The notes below the pieces were generated by a model, which was not told the origin of the DNA, did no database searches, and saw only the letters and a list, made by a program, of their open reading frames with translations. Source: CAWCAL01 sp963695075 (lineage in GTDB: Bacteria > Actinomycetota > Acidimicrobiia > Acidimicrobiales > CAWCAL01). Taken from it: a stretch of DNA of 64,000 bases. The translations under genes and the position numbers were made by a program. Shown piece by piece: positions 25,087 through 33,702 of this stretch (positions are counted from its first letter, which is position 1; the number at the start of each line of letters is the position of its first letter). The stretch covers positions 1-64,000 of the forward strand of contig CAVOFR010000001.1 in assembly GCA_963695075.1 (NCBI GenBank), read 5' to 3'.

Positions 25087-26274
25087 ATGTCCGACTCCAC
25101 TGAGGGCACTGTCGAGCCACAACTCGACACCTCCGACCTCGACCGCCACATGGGTGTGCCCATGCGGCCCGGTGAGCTCAACGACGATGTCACCGGTGGC
25201 GACATCCGGCGATGGGCGCAGGCGATGCACTACCCGAACCCGCTCCACTACGACGAGCGGTGGGCGGCCGAGAGCCGCTTCGGCCGTCTCGTCGCGCCGC
25301 AGTCCTTCACCGTTGCGACCGACACCAGTCACGGGTGCTCGCCGGCGCAGGTGGGCCGCATCCCCAACTCCCACCTCATCTTCGGAGGTGACGAGTGGTG
25401 GTTCTTCGGGCCGCGCATCTTCCCCGGCGACCATCTGGTGTGTCACCGGATGCCGTACGACTACAAGGTCACCGAGACGAGCTTCGCCGGACCGACGTGC
25501 TTCCAGCGGGGGGACACGCTCTACATCAACCAGCGGGGCGAGCGCGTCGCCCAGCAGCGTTCGACCGCCATTCGCTACCCGGTGCGCGAGGCCAAGGAGA
25601 AGAAGGTCTTCGACGAGGCCACCGATCCCGAGTGGACCGACGGAGAGCTGGCCGACCTCGAGGACCGCAAACAGGCGTTCATCCAACAGATCCAGTCGTT
25701 GGGTCACGACAAGCGGTTGTTCTCGTCGGTCTCGGTGGGCGACCGACTGGCCGAACACGTGCTCGGACCGCACAGCCTGGCGAGCTTCACGACCGAGTGG
25801 CGCGCCTTTCCCATGACGACCTGGGGCGGCATGAAGACGGGTCCGACGACGGTGAGCGCGCTCGACCTCGGCTACACGAAGGAGATGGCGGGTCACGAAG
25901 GGGACAAGCGCATGGAGCGCACCAATCCCGAGCTCACCGACGGCGCCTACCACGGGCCGTCTCGCGGTCACCTGCAACCGCGGTGGGCCCAGCACGTCGG
26001 GATGGCCCGTGGCTACGGGTACGGCGCGTCGATAGGAGCCTGGGTCGTCGACTACGTCGCCGCGTGGGCGGGGGAGTGGGGCGAGATCGTCCACTCGAAC
26101 GCCCAGTACCGGAATCCCGCCTTCACCGGCGACGCCACGTTCCTGCGCGGCGAGGTCGTCGACACACAGGTCGAGCGGCGTCGGAGCCTGGCCGTCGTCG
26201 AGGTCGAGCTCACCAATCAGAACGATGTCGTCATGGCCAAGGGCACCGTCGACGTACAACTTCCGGTCTCCTAG
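25087..26274 (+). CDS. Double-hotdog MaoC-like acyl dehydratase
   Basis: A 395-residue protein starting at ATG 25087. The N-terminal half (DVTGGDIRRWAQAMHYPNPLHYDERWA... LVAPQSF) is a MaoC N-type hotdog, and the C-terminal half (GSIGAWVVDYVAAWAGEWGE, then VVEVELTNQNDVVMAKGTV) a second hotdog. This layout is the FAS1-type dehydratase family used for enoyl-CoA hydration of large acyl-CoAs in actinobacteria. The catalytic Asp/His of a canonical MaoC motif is not clear in the second half. It lies 9 bp after fadD 3 and 3 bp before the next FadE, in the same operon. Confidence 0.75.
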   Translation: MSDSTEGTVEPQLDTSDLDRHMGVPMRPGELNDDVTGGDIRRWAQAMHYPNPLHYDERWAAESRFGRLVAPQSFTVATDTSHGCSPAQVGRIPNSHLIFGGDEWWFFGPRIFPGDHLVCHRMPYDYKVTETSFAGPTCFQRGDTLYINQRGERVAQQRSTAIRYPVREAKEKKVFDEATDPEWTDGELADLEDRKQAFIQQIQSLGHDKRLFSSVSVGDRLAEHVLGPHSLASFTTEWRAFPMTTWGGMKTGPTTVSALDLGYTKEMAGHEGDKRMERTNPELTDGAYHGPSRGHLQPRWAQHVGMARGYGYGASIGAWVVDYVAAWAGEWGEIVHSNAQYRNPAFTGDATFLRGEVVDTQVERRRSLAVVEVELTNQNDVVMAKGTVDVQLPVS

Positions 26275-26277
26275 GAC

Positions 26278-27504
26278 GTGCGCCTGCACCACGACGCCGA
26301 GACCGAGGCGTTCCGCGCCGAGTTCCTGGCCTGGATCGACACCAACCTCCCGTCGGCGGAAGCGATGGCCGAGCCGATCCTGTCGACCGCGCACCTGCCG
26401 CGATGGGCCGCCGACTGGCAGCGAGCGATGTTCGACGCGGGATGGTTGATGCCCGGGTGGCCTCCCGAATACGGGGGCCGAAATGCCACGCCGCTCCAAC
26501 AACTCGTGTACCACGAGGCCGTGGCCGTGCGAAGGGTCCCGCGGGGCTACAACCCCCAGGGCTTGTCGATCATCTCGCCGTCGATCATCGAGCGCGGCAC
26601 CCCGGAGCAGATCGAACGCTTCGCCATCCCGTGTCTGAGGGGCGAGCTGACCTTCGGGCTCGGCATGAGCGAACCCGACGCCGGCAGCGACCTCGCCGCG
26701 CTGCGGACCGGGGCGGTCCGGGACGGTGACCACTTCGTGGTCAATGGCCAGAAGGTCTGGACGTCCGGTGCGCAGCACGCCGACTGGTGCTTCACGTTCG
26801 TGCGCACCGACCCGGACGTCGCCAAGCACGCCGGCATCTCGGTTCTGCTGGTCGACATGGCGACGCCCGGTATCACGGTACGTCCCCTGCCCGAGCTGAC
26901 CGATCCCGACCACGCCGATTTCAACGAGGTGTTCTTCGACGACGTCCTCGTTCCCGTCGAGAACCTCGTGGGCGCGCCCGGTGATGGTTGGCCGATCGCC
27001 ACCTCGTCGCTCGCCCACGAGCGGGGGATGCTGTGGGTGTCCGCGACGACCAGCCTCGAGCGTGAGCTCTCGTCGCTCGTCGAGGTTGCGTCGAGACCGC
27101 TGCGGGACGGCCGCGTGCTGGCCGACGACGCGGTCTTCCGATCGCAGGTGGCGCGGGCCCACATGCAGGTCCAGGCCATGAAGGCGATGGGCTACCGCGG
27201 GTTCGCCAAGGCCGCCAGGGGTGACGAGGCACCCGAGCAGTCGTTGCTCAAGTTGTACGGGAGCGAGATCGCCCAACGACTGGCCGCCGACGTGGTGGCG
27301 GCCCTGGGTGACCTCGGCCTCGACCTCGACGCCAGCCCGATGACCATCGACGGGTCGGCCGGTGCGTCGTGGGAGCACAGCACCACCGGCGTCGCGTGGT
27401 CGATCCGCTGGCTCCGCTCCTTCAACAACACGATCGCCGGAGGTACCTCCGAGATCCAGCGCAACATCATCGCCGAACGCGTCCTCGGCCTCCCGAGACG
27501 CTGA
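26278..27504 (+). CDS. Acyl-CoA dehydrogenase, FadE alpha-type
   Basis: A 408-residue enzyme, GTG 26278. GLGMSEPDAGSDLAALRTG is near residue 125 and VNGQKVWTSGAQHADW near residue 155. The C-terminus FNNTIAGGTSEIQRNIIAERVLGLP is the alpha-type ending, with Gly where homotetrameric enzymes carry the catalytic Glu. A heteromeric partner or an alternative base is therefore expected. It follows the dehydratase by 3 bp. Confidence 0.85.
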   Translation: MRLHHDAETEAFRAEFLAWIDTNLPSAEAMAEPILSTAHLPRWAADWQRAMFDAGWLMPGWPPEYGGRNATPLQQLVYHEAVAVRRVPRGYNPQGLSIISPSIIERGTPEQIERFAIPCLRGELTFGLGMSEPDAGSDLAALRTGAVRDGDHFVVNGQKVWTSGAQHADWCFTFVRTDPDVAKHAGISVLLVDMATPGITVRPLPELTDPDHADFNEVFFDDVLVPVENLVGAPGDGWPIATSSLAHERGMLWVSATTSLERELSSLVEVASRPLRDGRVLADDAVFRSQVARAHMQVQAMKAMGYRGFAKAARGDEAPEQSLLKLYGSEIAQRLAADVVAALGDLGLDLDASPMTIDGSAGASWEHSTTGVAWSIRWLRSFNNTIAGGTSEIQRNIIAERVLGLPRR

Positions 27505-27532
27505 CCCGTGCCGCGACACGTATGGTCGGGTC

Positions 27533-28321
27533 GTGAGTAGCCACATCGATGTGACCGCGGACGGGCCGGTGCGTGTGGTCACCCTCGACCGGCCCGACGT
27601 CCTCAACGCGGTGAACGAGGACCTCCACACCGATCTCGCGGCCCTGTGGCCGGCGCTCGCGAAGGACACCGATGCGGCCGCCGTCGTCCTGACCGGGGCC
27701 GGTCGGGCGTTCTCGGCGGGGGGTGATCTCGACTACATCCGACGGTTCCCGGACGATCCGGGACTTCGCCGCCGGACGATGGACGAAGCGCAGCAGATCC
27801 TCTGGTCGATGGTCCGCTTCCCCCTGCCCGTCATCGCGGCGGTCAACGGCCCGGCGGTCGGCCTCGGCGCGAGTCTCGCGCTCGCCTGCGACATCGTTCT
27901 CGTGTCGGAGCATGCATTCTTCGCCGACCCTCACGTCACCGTCGGACTCGTGTGTGGTGACGGAGGCGCAGCGCTGCTGCCGCTCGTGGCTCCGCTGCTT
28001 CGGGCCAAGGAACTGCTCTTCACCGGCGACCGCGTCGCGCCCGAAGTGGCGGTCGAGCTCGGCATGGCCAATCGCATCGTCCCGCACGACGACCTGTTCG
28101 CCGAGGCCATGACCCTCGCTCATCGCATCGCGGCCCAGCCGCGGTTCGCCGTGCAGGCGACGAAGCGGGCCATCCAGCTCGGCGTCGAGCAGGCGATCAG
28201 CGGCGTCGTCGAGTCGGCCGCCCGAGCGGAGGAGGAGTCGATGGCCACGGCGGATCATCGCGACCGCGTCCTCGATCTCCTGGCCGGCCAGCCCCAGCCC
28301 ACCGAGCCCGAGAGCAGCTGA
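27533..28321 (+). CDS. Enoyl-CoA hydratase/isomerase
   Basis: A 262-residue crotonase-fold protein from GTG 27533. The oxyanion-hole segments are GRAFSAGGDLDYIRR near residue 60 and AAVNGPAVGLGASLALACDI near residue 105; the C-terminal helices form the trimer. In the catalytic region (DPHVTVGLVCGDGGAALLP) one of the two Glu residues of true hydratases is replaced, so an isomerase or other crotonase activity is possible. Last gene of the operon that starts at 21309. Confidence 0.85.
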   Translation: MSSHIDVTADGPVRVVTLDRPDVLNAVNEDLHTDLAALWPALAKDTDAAAVVLTGAGRAFSAGGDLDYIRRFPDDPGLRRRTMDEAQQILWSMVRFPLPVIAAVNGPAVGLGASLALACDIVLVSEHAFFADPHVTVGLVCGDGGAALLPLVAPLLRAKELLFTGDRVAPEVAVELGMANRIVPHDDLFAEAMTLAHRIAAQPRFAVQATKRAIQLGVEQAISGVVESAARAEEESMATADHRDRVLDLLAGQPQPTEPESS

Positions 28322-28364
28322 AACCTGGTGCCCTCTGCGTACTGGACTGGATCAGGGGGTCCGC

Positions 28365-29378
28365 TCAGGACCGTTCGGCCCGCGTTATGGCCATCGCGGC
28401 AATCAGCACGATGCCCTGGAACACGTCGGGTGCCCAGGTCGGGGCCCCGGCGAGCGCCAGTCCGACCTTGCCCGTTCCCAGCATGAGAACGGCGACCACC
28501 GTTCCCCAGACGTTGAATCGGCCATGGCGGAACTGGGTGGCACCGACGAACACGGCTGCGAATACGGGTAGGAGGTAGGGAGGTCCCGCCAACGGGCTCC
28601 CCGAGTTCACACGAGCGGTCATGACGATCCCGGCGAGGCCGCTGAGCACGGCGGAGATGAGGAACGCCGAGAACTGCAGCGACCTCACCCGAAGACCGAC
28701 GAGTCGCGCCGCCGCTGCATCGAAGCCCACCGCGTACCAGGAGCGTCCGGTGGTGGTCTGTTCGAGCAGGTACCCGACGATGACCATCACCCCCAACATG
28801 ATGAACACGGGGGCGGTGATCCCGAGAACCTTGCCCCTGGCGATCTGTTCGCTCAGCTCGGGAACGCGCTCGGTGATGACCTTCTCATCCGATATCCACT
28901 TCGTGAGCGCGAAGATGATCGTTCCAGTTGCGAGGGTCCCGATCAGCGAGTTGACCCTGAGGACCACGACGACGATCCCGTTCAGCACGCCGAGGAGCAG
29001 CACGGCCCCGAGCGTCAAGACGATGGCGAGCCACGGGGACATGGAAGTGTTGGCGAGCAGCCACGCGCTCAGGATGCCACCGAAGCCTGCGATGTAGCCG
29101 ACCGAAAGGTCGAACACGCCCGTAGCGAACGGCACGACGAGGCTTATCGCGATGATGCCGGTCACGGCCTCGTTGTTCAGGATCGACTGGAGCGTCGCGG
29201 TCGTCGGGAAGGTCTCGGGCACCTTCCACCAGAAGAAGACGATGATCAGCAACCAGACGTACACCGCGCCGATGTTGTCGGGCGACAGGTAGCTCAGCAC
29301 TCGGCGCCCCGGGCGCCGTCCTCCAACAGGTGCGGACGTCTCTTCTTCGGTGAGGATGGACGCGGTGGGGTCGGTCAT
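28365..29378 (-). CDS. ABC transporter permease, CUT2/RbsC type
   Basis: A 337-residue polytopic membrane protein from ATG 29378 (MTDPTASILTEEE). Eight to ten hydrophobic segments follow a 45-residue cytoplasmic N-terminus; LVVPFATGVFDLSVGYIAGFGG and NSLIGTLATGTIIFAL are the conserved RbsC-like blocks. Homodimers of such permeases form the channel of ribose-type importers. The start overlaps the ATPase stop by 4 bp. It is the last gene of the three-gene importer operon; there is only one permease gene, consistent with a homodimer. Confidence 0.9.
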   Translation of the reverse strand: MTDPTASILTEEETSAPVGGRRPGRRVLSYLSPDNIGAVYVWLLIIVFFWWKVPETFPTTATLQSILNNEAVTGIIAISLVVPFATGVFDLSVGYIAGFGGILSAWLLANTSMSPWLAIVLTLGAVLLLGVLNGIVVVVLRVNSLIGTLATGTIIFALTKWISDEKVITERVPELSEQIARGKVLGITAPVFIMLGVMVIVGYLLEQTTTGRSWYAVGFDAAAARLVGLRVRSLQFSAFLISAVLSGLAGIVMTARVNSGSPLAGPPYLLPVFAAVFVGATQFRHGRFNVWGTVVAVLMLGTGKVGLALAGAPTWAPDVFQGIVLIAAMAITRAERS

Positions 29379-30946
29379 GAGTGGGCTCCGGCAGCGTGGA
29401 GGAGGAGGGAGTCGAGGGTGATCTCGCCGGCACTCAGCTCGCACTCGATCGTGCCGTCGCGCAGTACCAACACACGATCGCACAGCTCGACCAGGTCCTC
29501 TTGGTCCGATGAGCACACGACGAAGGACGTCCCGGAAGCTGCCCGGTCCCGTATCACGCCGTAGATCGTCTGACGAGCACCTACATCGATGCCGGCGGTC
29601 GGATCGTCGAGGATCACGACCCGGGGACCGATGTTGAACCACTTCGCCAGGATGGCCTTCTGCTGGTTGCCTCCGCTCAGCAGCCGGAAGGCCCGCTCCG
29701 GGTCGGGAGGTCGTAGATCGAGCGCCTCGATCCAACGATTCGCCACGGCGTTCTCGAGCCGACGAGCAATCCGCATGAACCGGCTCACACCGCGAAGGTC
29801 GGTGAGGGTTATGTTCTCGCGAACCGTGAAGGATCCGATCGCGCTGCCGACCCTGCGGTTTCCGGGGACGAGCCCGATCCCGTTGCGCCGGGCCCTGGTC
29901 GGGTTCATGTCCCGAGGTAGCGACCGACCGTCCAGCACGAGTGCCTCCGTCGAGCTGGGCACGGCACCGACGAGCGCGTGGGCGAGCTCCTCGCGTCCGG
30001 ATCCGAGCAGCCCGGCGACGCCGAGCACCTCTCCGGGATCCACGCTGAACGAGACCCCGCCGAGGACCGGGGAGCGAAGACCCTGCACGCGTAGGCGCGC
30101 GCTCGCGGAGCTCGATGGCACCGACGCGGCCGGGTGATCCGGGACGGCTGCTTGGCCCTCGGGATCGCCGTACGTGCGCGTGCCTGTGCGGGCGGCACCC
30201 AGGATCATCTCGACGAGGCTCCGGTGATCGAGGCCGGCGACAGCGCGGGTGCCTTGCATGCGTCCGTCGCGAAGAACCGACACGCGGTCGACCAGCGAGA
30301 AGACCTCGTCGAGGCGGTGCGAGACATAGATGGTGGTGACCCCGTGCCGGGTGATCTCACGTACGATCTCGAAGAGCTGGTCGACTTCGTGGGGTGGAAG
30401 GGCAGCCGTGGGCTCGTCGAGCACCAGCACCCCGCGGTCGAGATCGAGGCCGTCGAGCGCCCGCACGATGGCGATGATCGAGCGATCGACCGCCCGGCAG
30501 CCACCGAGCGGTCGGTCGAGTGGGATATCGACACCGAAGCGGTCGAGCAATCCGCTCACCCGGGCCGCCTGATCGCGCAACCTGATCGGGAAGCCAGGAC
30601 GCACCTCGTAGCCGGAGGAGAGCGCCACGTTCTCGACGGCGGTCATCTGGTCGATGATGCCCAGGTTCTGGTGTACGAAACGCAGGCCGAGCCGCGCCGC
30701 ATCGGTGGAGGACCCGAACCTGAGCGGTTTCCCGTAGATCTCGACCCGGCTCCCGGCATCCGGCGGATGAAGCCCCGAGAGCACCTTGATGAGCGTCGAC
30801 TTCCCGGAGCCGTTCTCGCCGAGCAGACCGTGGACCTCTCCCCGCGAGATCTCGACGCTCACCCCGTCGAGCGCCCGCTGGCCAGGGAAGGTCTTGGACA
30901 GATCGGTGATGCGGACGGCGACTTCAGCTCGAGGCGCCGGGGACAT
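29375..30946 (-). CDS. ABC transporter ATPase with two NBDs, RbsA type
   Basis: A protein of about 523 residues with two nucleotide-binding domains, energising the CUT2 importer. NBD1 has Walker A GENGSGKST and Walker B VLVLDEPTAAL, but its signature region (LGGCRAVDRSIIAIVRAL) is far from LSGGQ. NBD2 has the degenerate Walker A usual for RbsA (GLLGSGREELAHAL), an intact signature LSGGNQQKAILAKW and Walker B VVILDDPTAGID. ATG 30946 follows GGGGTGAGG; a GTG two codons earlier is possible. Confidence 0.9.
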   Translation of the reverse strand: MSPAPRAEVAVRITDLSKTFPGQRALDGVSVEISRGEVHGLLGENGSGKSTLIKVLSGLHPPDAGSRVEIYGKPLRFGSSTDAARLGLRFVHQNLGIIDQMTAVENVALSSGYEVRPGFPIRLRDQAARVSGLLDRFGVDIPLDRPLGGCRAVDRSIIAIVRALDGLDLDRGVLVLDEPTAALPPHEVDQLFEIVREITRHGVTTIYVSHRLDEVFSLVDRVSVLRDGRMQGTRAVAGLDHRSLVEMILGAARTGTRTYGDPEGQAAVPDHPAASVPSSSASARLRVQGLRSPVLGGVSFSVDPGEVLGVAGLLGSGREELAHALVGAVPSSTEALVLDGRSLPRDMNPTRARRNGIGLVPGNRRVGSAIGSFTVRENITLTDLRGVSRFMRIARRLENAVANRWIEALDLRPPDPERAFRLLSGGNQQKAILAKWFNIGPRVVILDDPTAGIDVGARQTIYGVIRDRAASGTSFVVCSSDQEDLVELCDRVLVLRDGTIECELSAGEITLDSLLLHAAGAHS

Positions 30947-30974
30947 CCTCACCCCCTGATCGCGACAGATGAGT

Positions 30975-31000
30975 AGCGGGCCGACGCTTGTCGGCCCGCT
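30975..31000 (-). terminator. Intra-operon hairpin after the binding-protein gene
   Basis: AGCGGGCCGAC and its complement GTCGGCCCGCT form a perfect 11-bp stem with a 4-base loop, between the binding-protein stop (31010) and the ATPase start (30946). Such hairpins commonly stabilise or attenuate transcripts so that the binding protein is made in excess. Confidence 0.75.
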
Positions 31001-31009
31001 CGCGGCAGG

Positions 31010-32200
31010 TCAGCCCAGACCCCAGAGGGCCTTGTACTGCTCCTGGTAGTCCTCCACCAGAGGGTAGTTGTCGGTGGTGTCGGGCACGTGGCCCTTGGTG
31101 ATGATCCAGCTTGGGAAGTCGTCGGAACGTGGTGCGAAGTCCTCATCGGCGAAGTACCGCAGGAAGGTGTCGGTCACCTGGAACATCTCCTCGGGACCGG
31201 GGAAGCCCACCACCGCGGCGATCGTGCCGTCTTCGACGGCCGCGCTGAGGGTCGGGTTCTGGTCGTGGGTCACGAGCGTCACCTGATCCGCTATGCCCGC
31301 GTCGGCGAGGGCGCCGGGCAGCCCCACGAAGAGATCGCCCAGAGGGCCCACGACGTAGTTGATGTCCGGATTGGCCTGGAGCGCGCTCACGATCCGAGCG
31401 GGAGAATCGACACCGATCGCCTCGGGCGGGACGTCGAGGGACTCCATGGGGCAGTCGGGGCAGAACTCATTGAGCGTCGGCTCGAAGCCGCCCTCGCCTT
31501 CATCACCCTCGAGTGTGGGGACGACGATCGGGTACGAGGTCGTGACCCAGAGGACGTTCGCGTCGCCTCCTGATTCGACGGCCGTGTAGAGGGCGAGCTG
31601 GCGACCGGCCTCGGCGTTGCGCGCCCCTCCGTTGATCACCGCCGTGATGCCATCGGTCGGCGGATCCGTGACCGTCACCTGGATGACCGGGATGTTCGCC
31701 GCGGCGAGCTGGCCCAGCTCCTCTTCGAACATGACGCGCGGGAAGCCACTGGAGACCACTCCGTCTGGCTTCTCACGCACGGCCTGCGCGTAGGCCTCCT
31801 TGATCGATTCAGGAGTGCCGTCGTGGCTGACGATGGTCAGGGTCCAGCCCAGGGCTTCGGCCGCGTCCTCCAGCGGGAGACCCAGCTCCACGCATGCCGG
31901 GACGGGGCACTGGATCCACATGATCTCCTTGTCGGCCGGAATCTCGCCCTCGAAGGGGGTCGTGTTCGTGATCTCGGTCGGCCGCTCGATCAGGGTGGCG
32001 ACCTCCTCGGCAGCCGCGTCGGTTTCTGCTGCGGTGGTGTCGGGCGACGCGGTCGTGTCCGGTGACCCGGTGGTGTCGGGCGACGCGGTGTCGTCGTCGT
32101 CGCCACAGGCGCTCGCCAGTAGTGCCAGCACCGCGACGAGCACCAAAGCCACCAAGCTGCGAGGGCATCGTCGCCCGTTGTTCCAAGGTCGACTGGTCAT
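31010..32200 (-). CDS. ABC transporter solute-binding lipoprotein
   Basis: A 396-residue periplasmic-binding-protein-type I receptor. ATG 32200 follows GGAGGG. The signal peptide ends in the lipobox LLASAC, then a long Asp/Thr/Pro spacer. The mature part shows the type I fold (KEIMWIQCPVPACVELG, ADGITAVINGG, DQVTLVTHDQNPT). Two Cys pairs (CPVPAC and CPDCP) are unusual. The ligand is unknown: ribose-type receptors mostly bind sugars, but no sugar kinase or isomerase adjoins, so the ligand could be the growth substrate of the surrounding pathway. Confidence 0.85.
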   Translation of the reverse strand: MTSRPWNNGRRCPRSLVALVLVAVLALLASACGDDDDTASPDTTGSPDTTASPDTTAAETDAAAEEVATLIERPTEITNTTPFEGEIPADKEIMWIQCPVPACVELGLPLEDAAEALGWTLTIVSHDGTPESIKEAYAQAVREKPDGVVSSGFPRVMFEEELGQLAAANIPVIQVTVTDPPTDGITAVINGGARNAEAGRQLALYTAVESGGDANVLWVTTSYPIVVPTLEGDEGEGGFEPTLNEFCPDCPMESLDVPPEAIGVDSPARIVSALQANPDINYVVGPLGDLFVGLPGALADAGIADQVTLVTHDQNPTLSAAVEDGTIAAVVGFPGPEEMFQVTDTFLRYFADEDFAPRSDDFPSWIITKGHVPDTTDNYPLVEDYQEQYKALWGLG

Positions 32201-32331
32201 GTGAAACCCTCCTCGATTGATGGTGCGCATTCATGCCGATGATTGCGAGCGATTGCTCAGGATGCCAGCACAATACACGGTCGCCGCCGGTGCCAACTCG
32301 GATCCAACTCTGCACACCTCCACCTCCCCGC

Positions 32332-32361
32332 TGTCGCTCGCCAGTGGGATGGGACCATCGG
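32332..32361 (-). repeat. Solo terminal repeat of the IS21 element 2 type
   Basis: TGTCGCTCGCCAGTGGGATG followed by GGACCATCGG matches the complemented right end of the IS21 element at 4257-6906 at 29 of 30 positions. The inner repeat units and any transposase are absent. It lies in the 230-bp gap between the binding-protein gene and the ferredoxin gene, and otherwise nothing is seen there. Confidence 0.8.
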
Positions 32362-32430
32362 ACTACACGCGTGCAGCTGACGCGAGGATGCACTGGGGAG
32401 ACCGGTGGGCTCCGTGGTAGACCGACGCGG

Positions 32431-32625
32431 GTGGAGATCGAGTTCGACATCGACGCCTGCACCGGACATGGGCGGTGCTACTCGCTCTCTCCGGGGCTGT
32501 TCGAGCCCGACGACTTCGGGCACTGCGTGGACCCTTCGGGCCCGGTGCCGGACGGCATGGAAGCCGATGCCGTCCGGGCCGCGCGGAACTGCCCCGAGCA
32601 GGCGATCCGCATCGTGGATAGCTGA
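32431..32625 (+). CDS. 3Fe-4S ferredoxin of the P450-partner type
   Basis: A 64-residue ferredoxin from GTG 32431 (VEIEFDIDACTGHGRC). The ligand pattern is C-x2-H-x2-C near residues 10-16 and a distal CP near residue 55 (NCPEQAI), with His in place of the second Cys. This is the signature of single-cluster 3Fe-4S ferredoxins that feed actinobacterial cytochromes P450. The P450 at 53862 in the same region is a candidate partner; no ferredoxin reductase gene is present here. Confidence 0.85.
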   Translation: MEIEFDIDACTGHGRCYSLSPGLFEPDDFGHCVDPSGPVPDGMEADAVRAARNCPEQAIRIVDS

Positions 32626-32671
32626 GACAAGGATGGTCGTGACAGCGCCGGCCCTCCGCTCGATCCGGAAC

Positions 32672-32685
32672 TGACACATGTGTTA
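32672..32685. promoter_or_regulatory. TAACR-N4-YGTCA operator, site 3
   Basis: Reads TGACACATGTGTTA on the plus strand, ten bases before the ATG of the AcuI-type reductase at 32696. The adjoining TAGATT could be a -10 element. Confidence 0.65.
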
Positions 32686-32695
32686 GATTCCTGCG

Positions 32696-33676
32696 ATGAC
32701 GTCCTTTCGTGCCATCGCCGCGACCGAACCGGGTCCCGCGACGCTCCAGGAGCTGACCGACGCTGATCTGCCCGATGGCGATGTGACCGTCGCGGTGTCG
32801 TTCTCGTCGCTGAACTACAAGGACGGGCTCGCCGTGACCGGCAAGGGGAAGATAATGCGCTCCCATCCCATGGTCGCCGGCATCGACCTCGCGGGAGTGG
32901 TCGAATCGTCGACGTCGGTGGACTGGGCGCCCGGGGACGAGGTCCTCGTGACCGGATGGGGGCTCTCCGAGAGCCACCCGGGAGGGTTCACCCAGCGCCA
33001 GCGCGTGCGGTCGGAATGGCTGACGGCCAAGCCCGAGGGGCTCACGCTGCAGCAGACCATGGCGGTGGGCACCGCCGGCCTCACCGCGATGCTGTGCGTG
33101 ATGGCGATCGAGGATGCCGGGGTGTCGTCGGGCGACGGTGAGGTCATCGCGACCGGTGCCGGCGGCGGTGTGGGCAGCGTGGCCGTCGCCGTGCTCTCGA
33201 ATCTCGGGTACGACGTCGCCGCCTCCACCGGACGGACCGAGACCCATGACTACCTCCGCTCGCTCGGAGCGTCCTCGATCGTCGACCGCTCCCAGCTGGA
33301 GACGGCCGGTCGCCCCCTCGACGAGGAGCGGTGGGCCGGTGGCATCGACACGGTCGGTAGCCAGACGCTCGCCAGCGTGCTCGCCCGGACCCGGTACCGG
33401 GGCGCCGTCGCTGCGTGCGGTCTGGCCGGAGGGAGCGACCTTCCGACGACCGTGCTGCCGTTCATTCTCCGCAACGTCTCACTCCTGGGAGTCGATTCGG
33501 TGATGTGCCCGGCGCCGATCCGCTCCCGCGCCTGGCAGCGGCTCGGGACCGATCTCCCCACGGATCTGCTCGACTCGATGACCACGGTCGAGCCGATGAC
33601 GGCGGTGCCGGCCCTGGCCGAGAAGATCCTGGCCGGTCAGACGCGCGGTCGAGTCGTCATCGACACGTCCGGCTGA
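32696..33676 (+). CDS. AcuI/YhdH-type acrylyl-CoA reductase family oxidoreductase
   Basis: A 326-residue zinc-independent medium-chain dehydrogenase, ATG 32696. SSLNYKDGLAVTGKGKIMR near residue 40 is the AcuI/YhdH hallmark. The Rossmann motif GAGGGVGSVAVAVL is near residue 155 and ends in ASTGR, favouring NADPH. Family members reduce acrylyl-CoA to propionyl-CoA, so a role in clearing a short enoyl-CoA from side-chain degradation is plausible. Operator site 3 directly precedes it. The next FadE begins 27 bp downstream. Confidence 0.9.
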   Translation: MTSFRAIAATEPGPATLQELTDADLPDGDVTVAVSFSSLNYKDGLAVTGKGKIMRSHPMVAGIDLAGVVESSTSVDWAPGDEVLVTGWGLSESHPGGFTQRQRVRSEWLTAKPEGLTLQQTMAVGTAGLTAMLCVMAIEDAGVSSGDGEVIATGAGGGVGSVAVAVLSNLGYDVAASTGRTETHDYLRSLGASSIVDRSQLETAGRPLDEERWAGGIDTVGSQTLASVLARTRYRGAVAACGLAGGSDLPTTVLPFILRNVSLLGVDSVMCPAPIRSRAWQRLGTDLPTDLLDSMTTVEPMTAVPALAEKILAGQTRGRVVIDTSG

Positions 33677-33702
33677 CGACGAGCCCGACCGGAGGTCCAA
33701 GC

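Noticed and set aside
23164..27669. A minus-strand open frame of 1501 codons
   Set aside because: It runs antisense across FadE, synthetase, dehydratase and FadE genes. Its product is Arg/His/Gly-rich with no family pattern; it arises from GC-rich codon bias on the coding strand.
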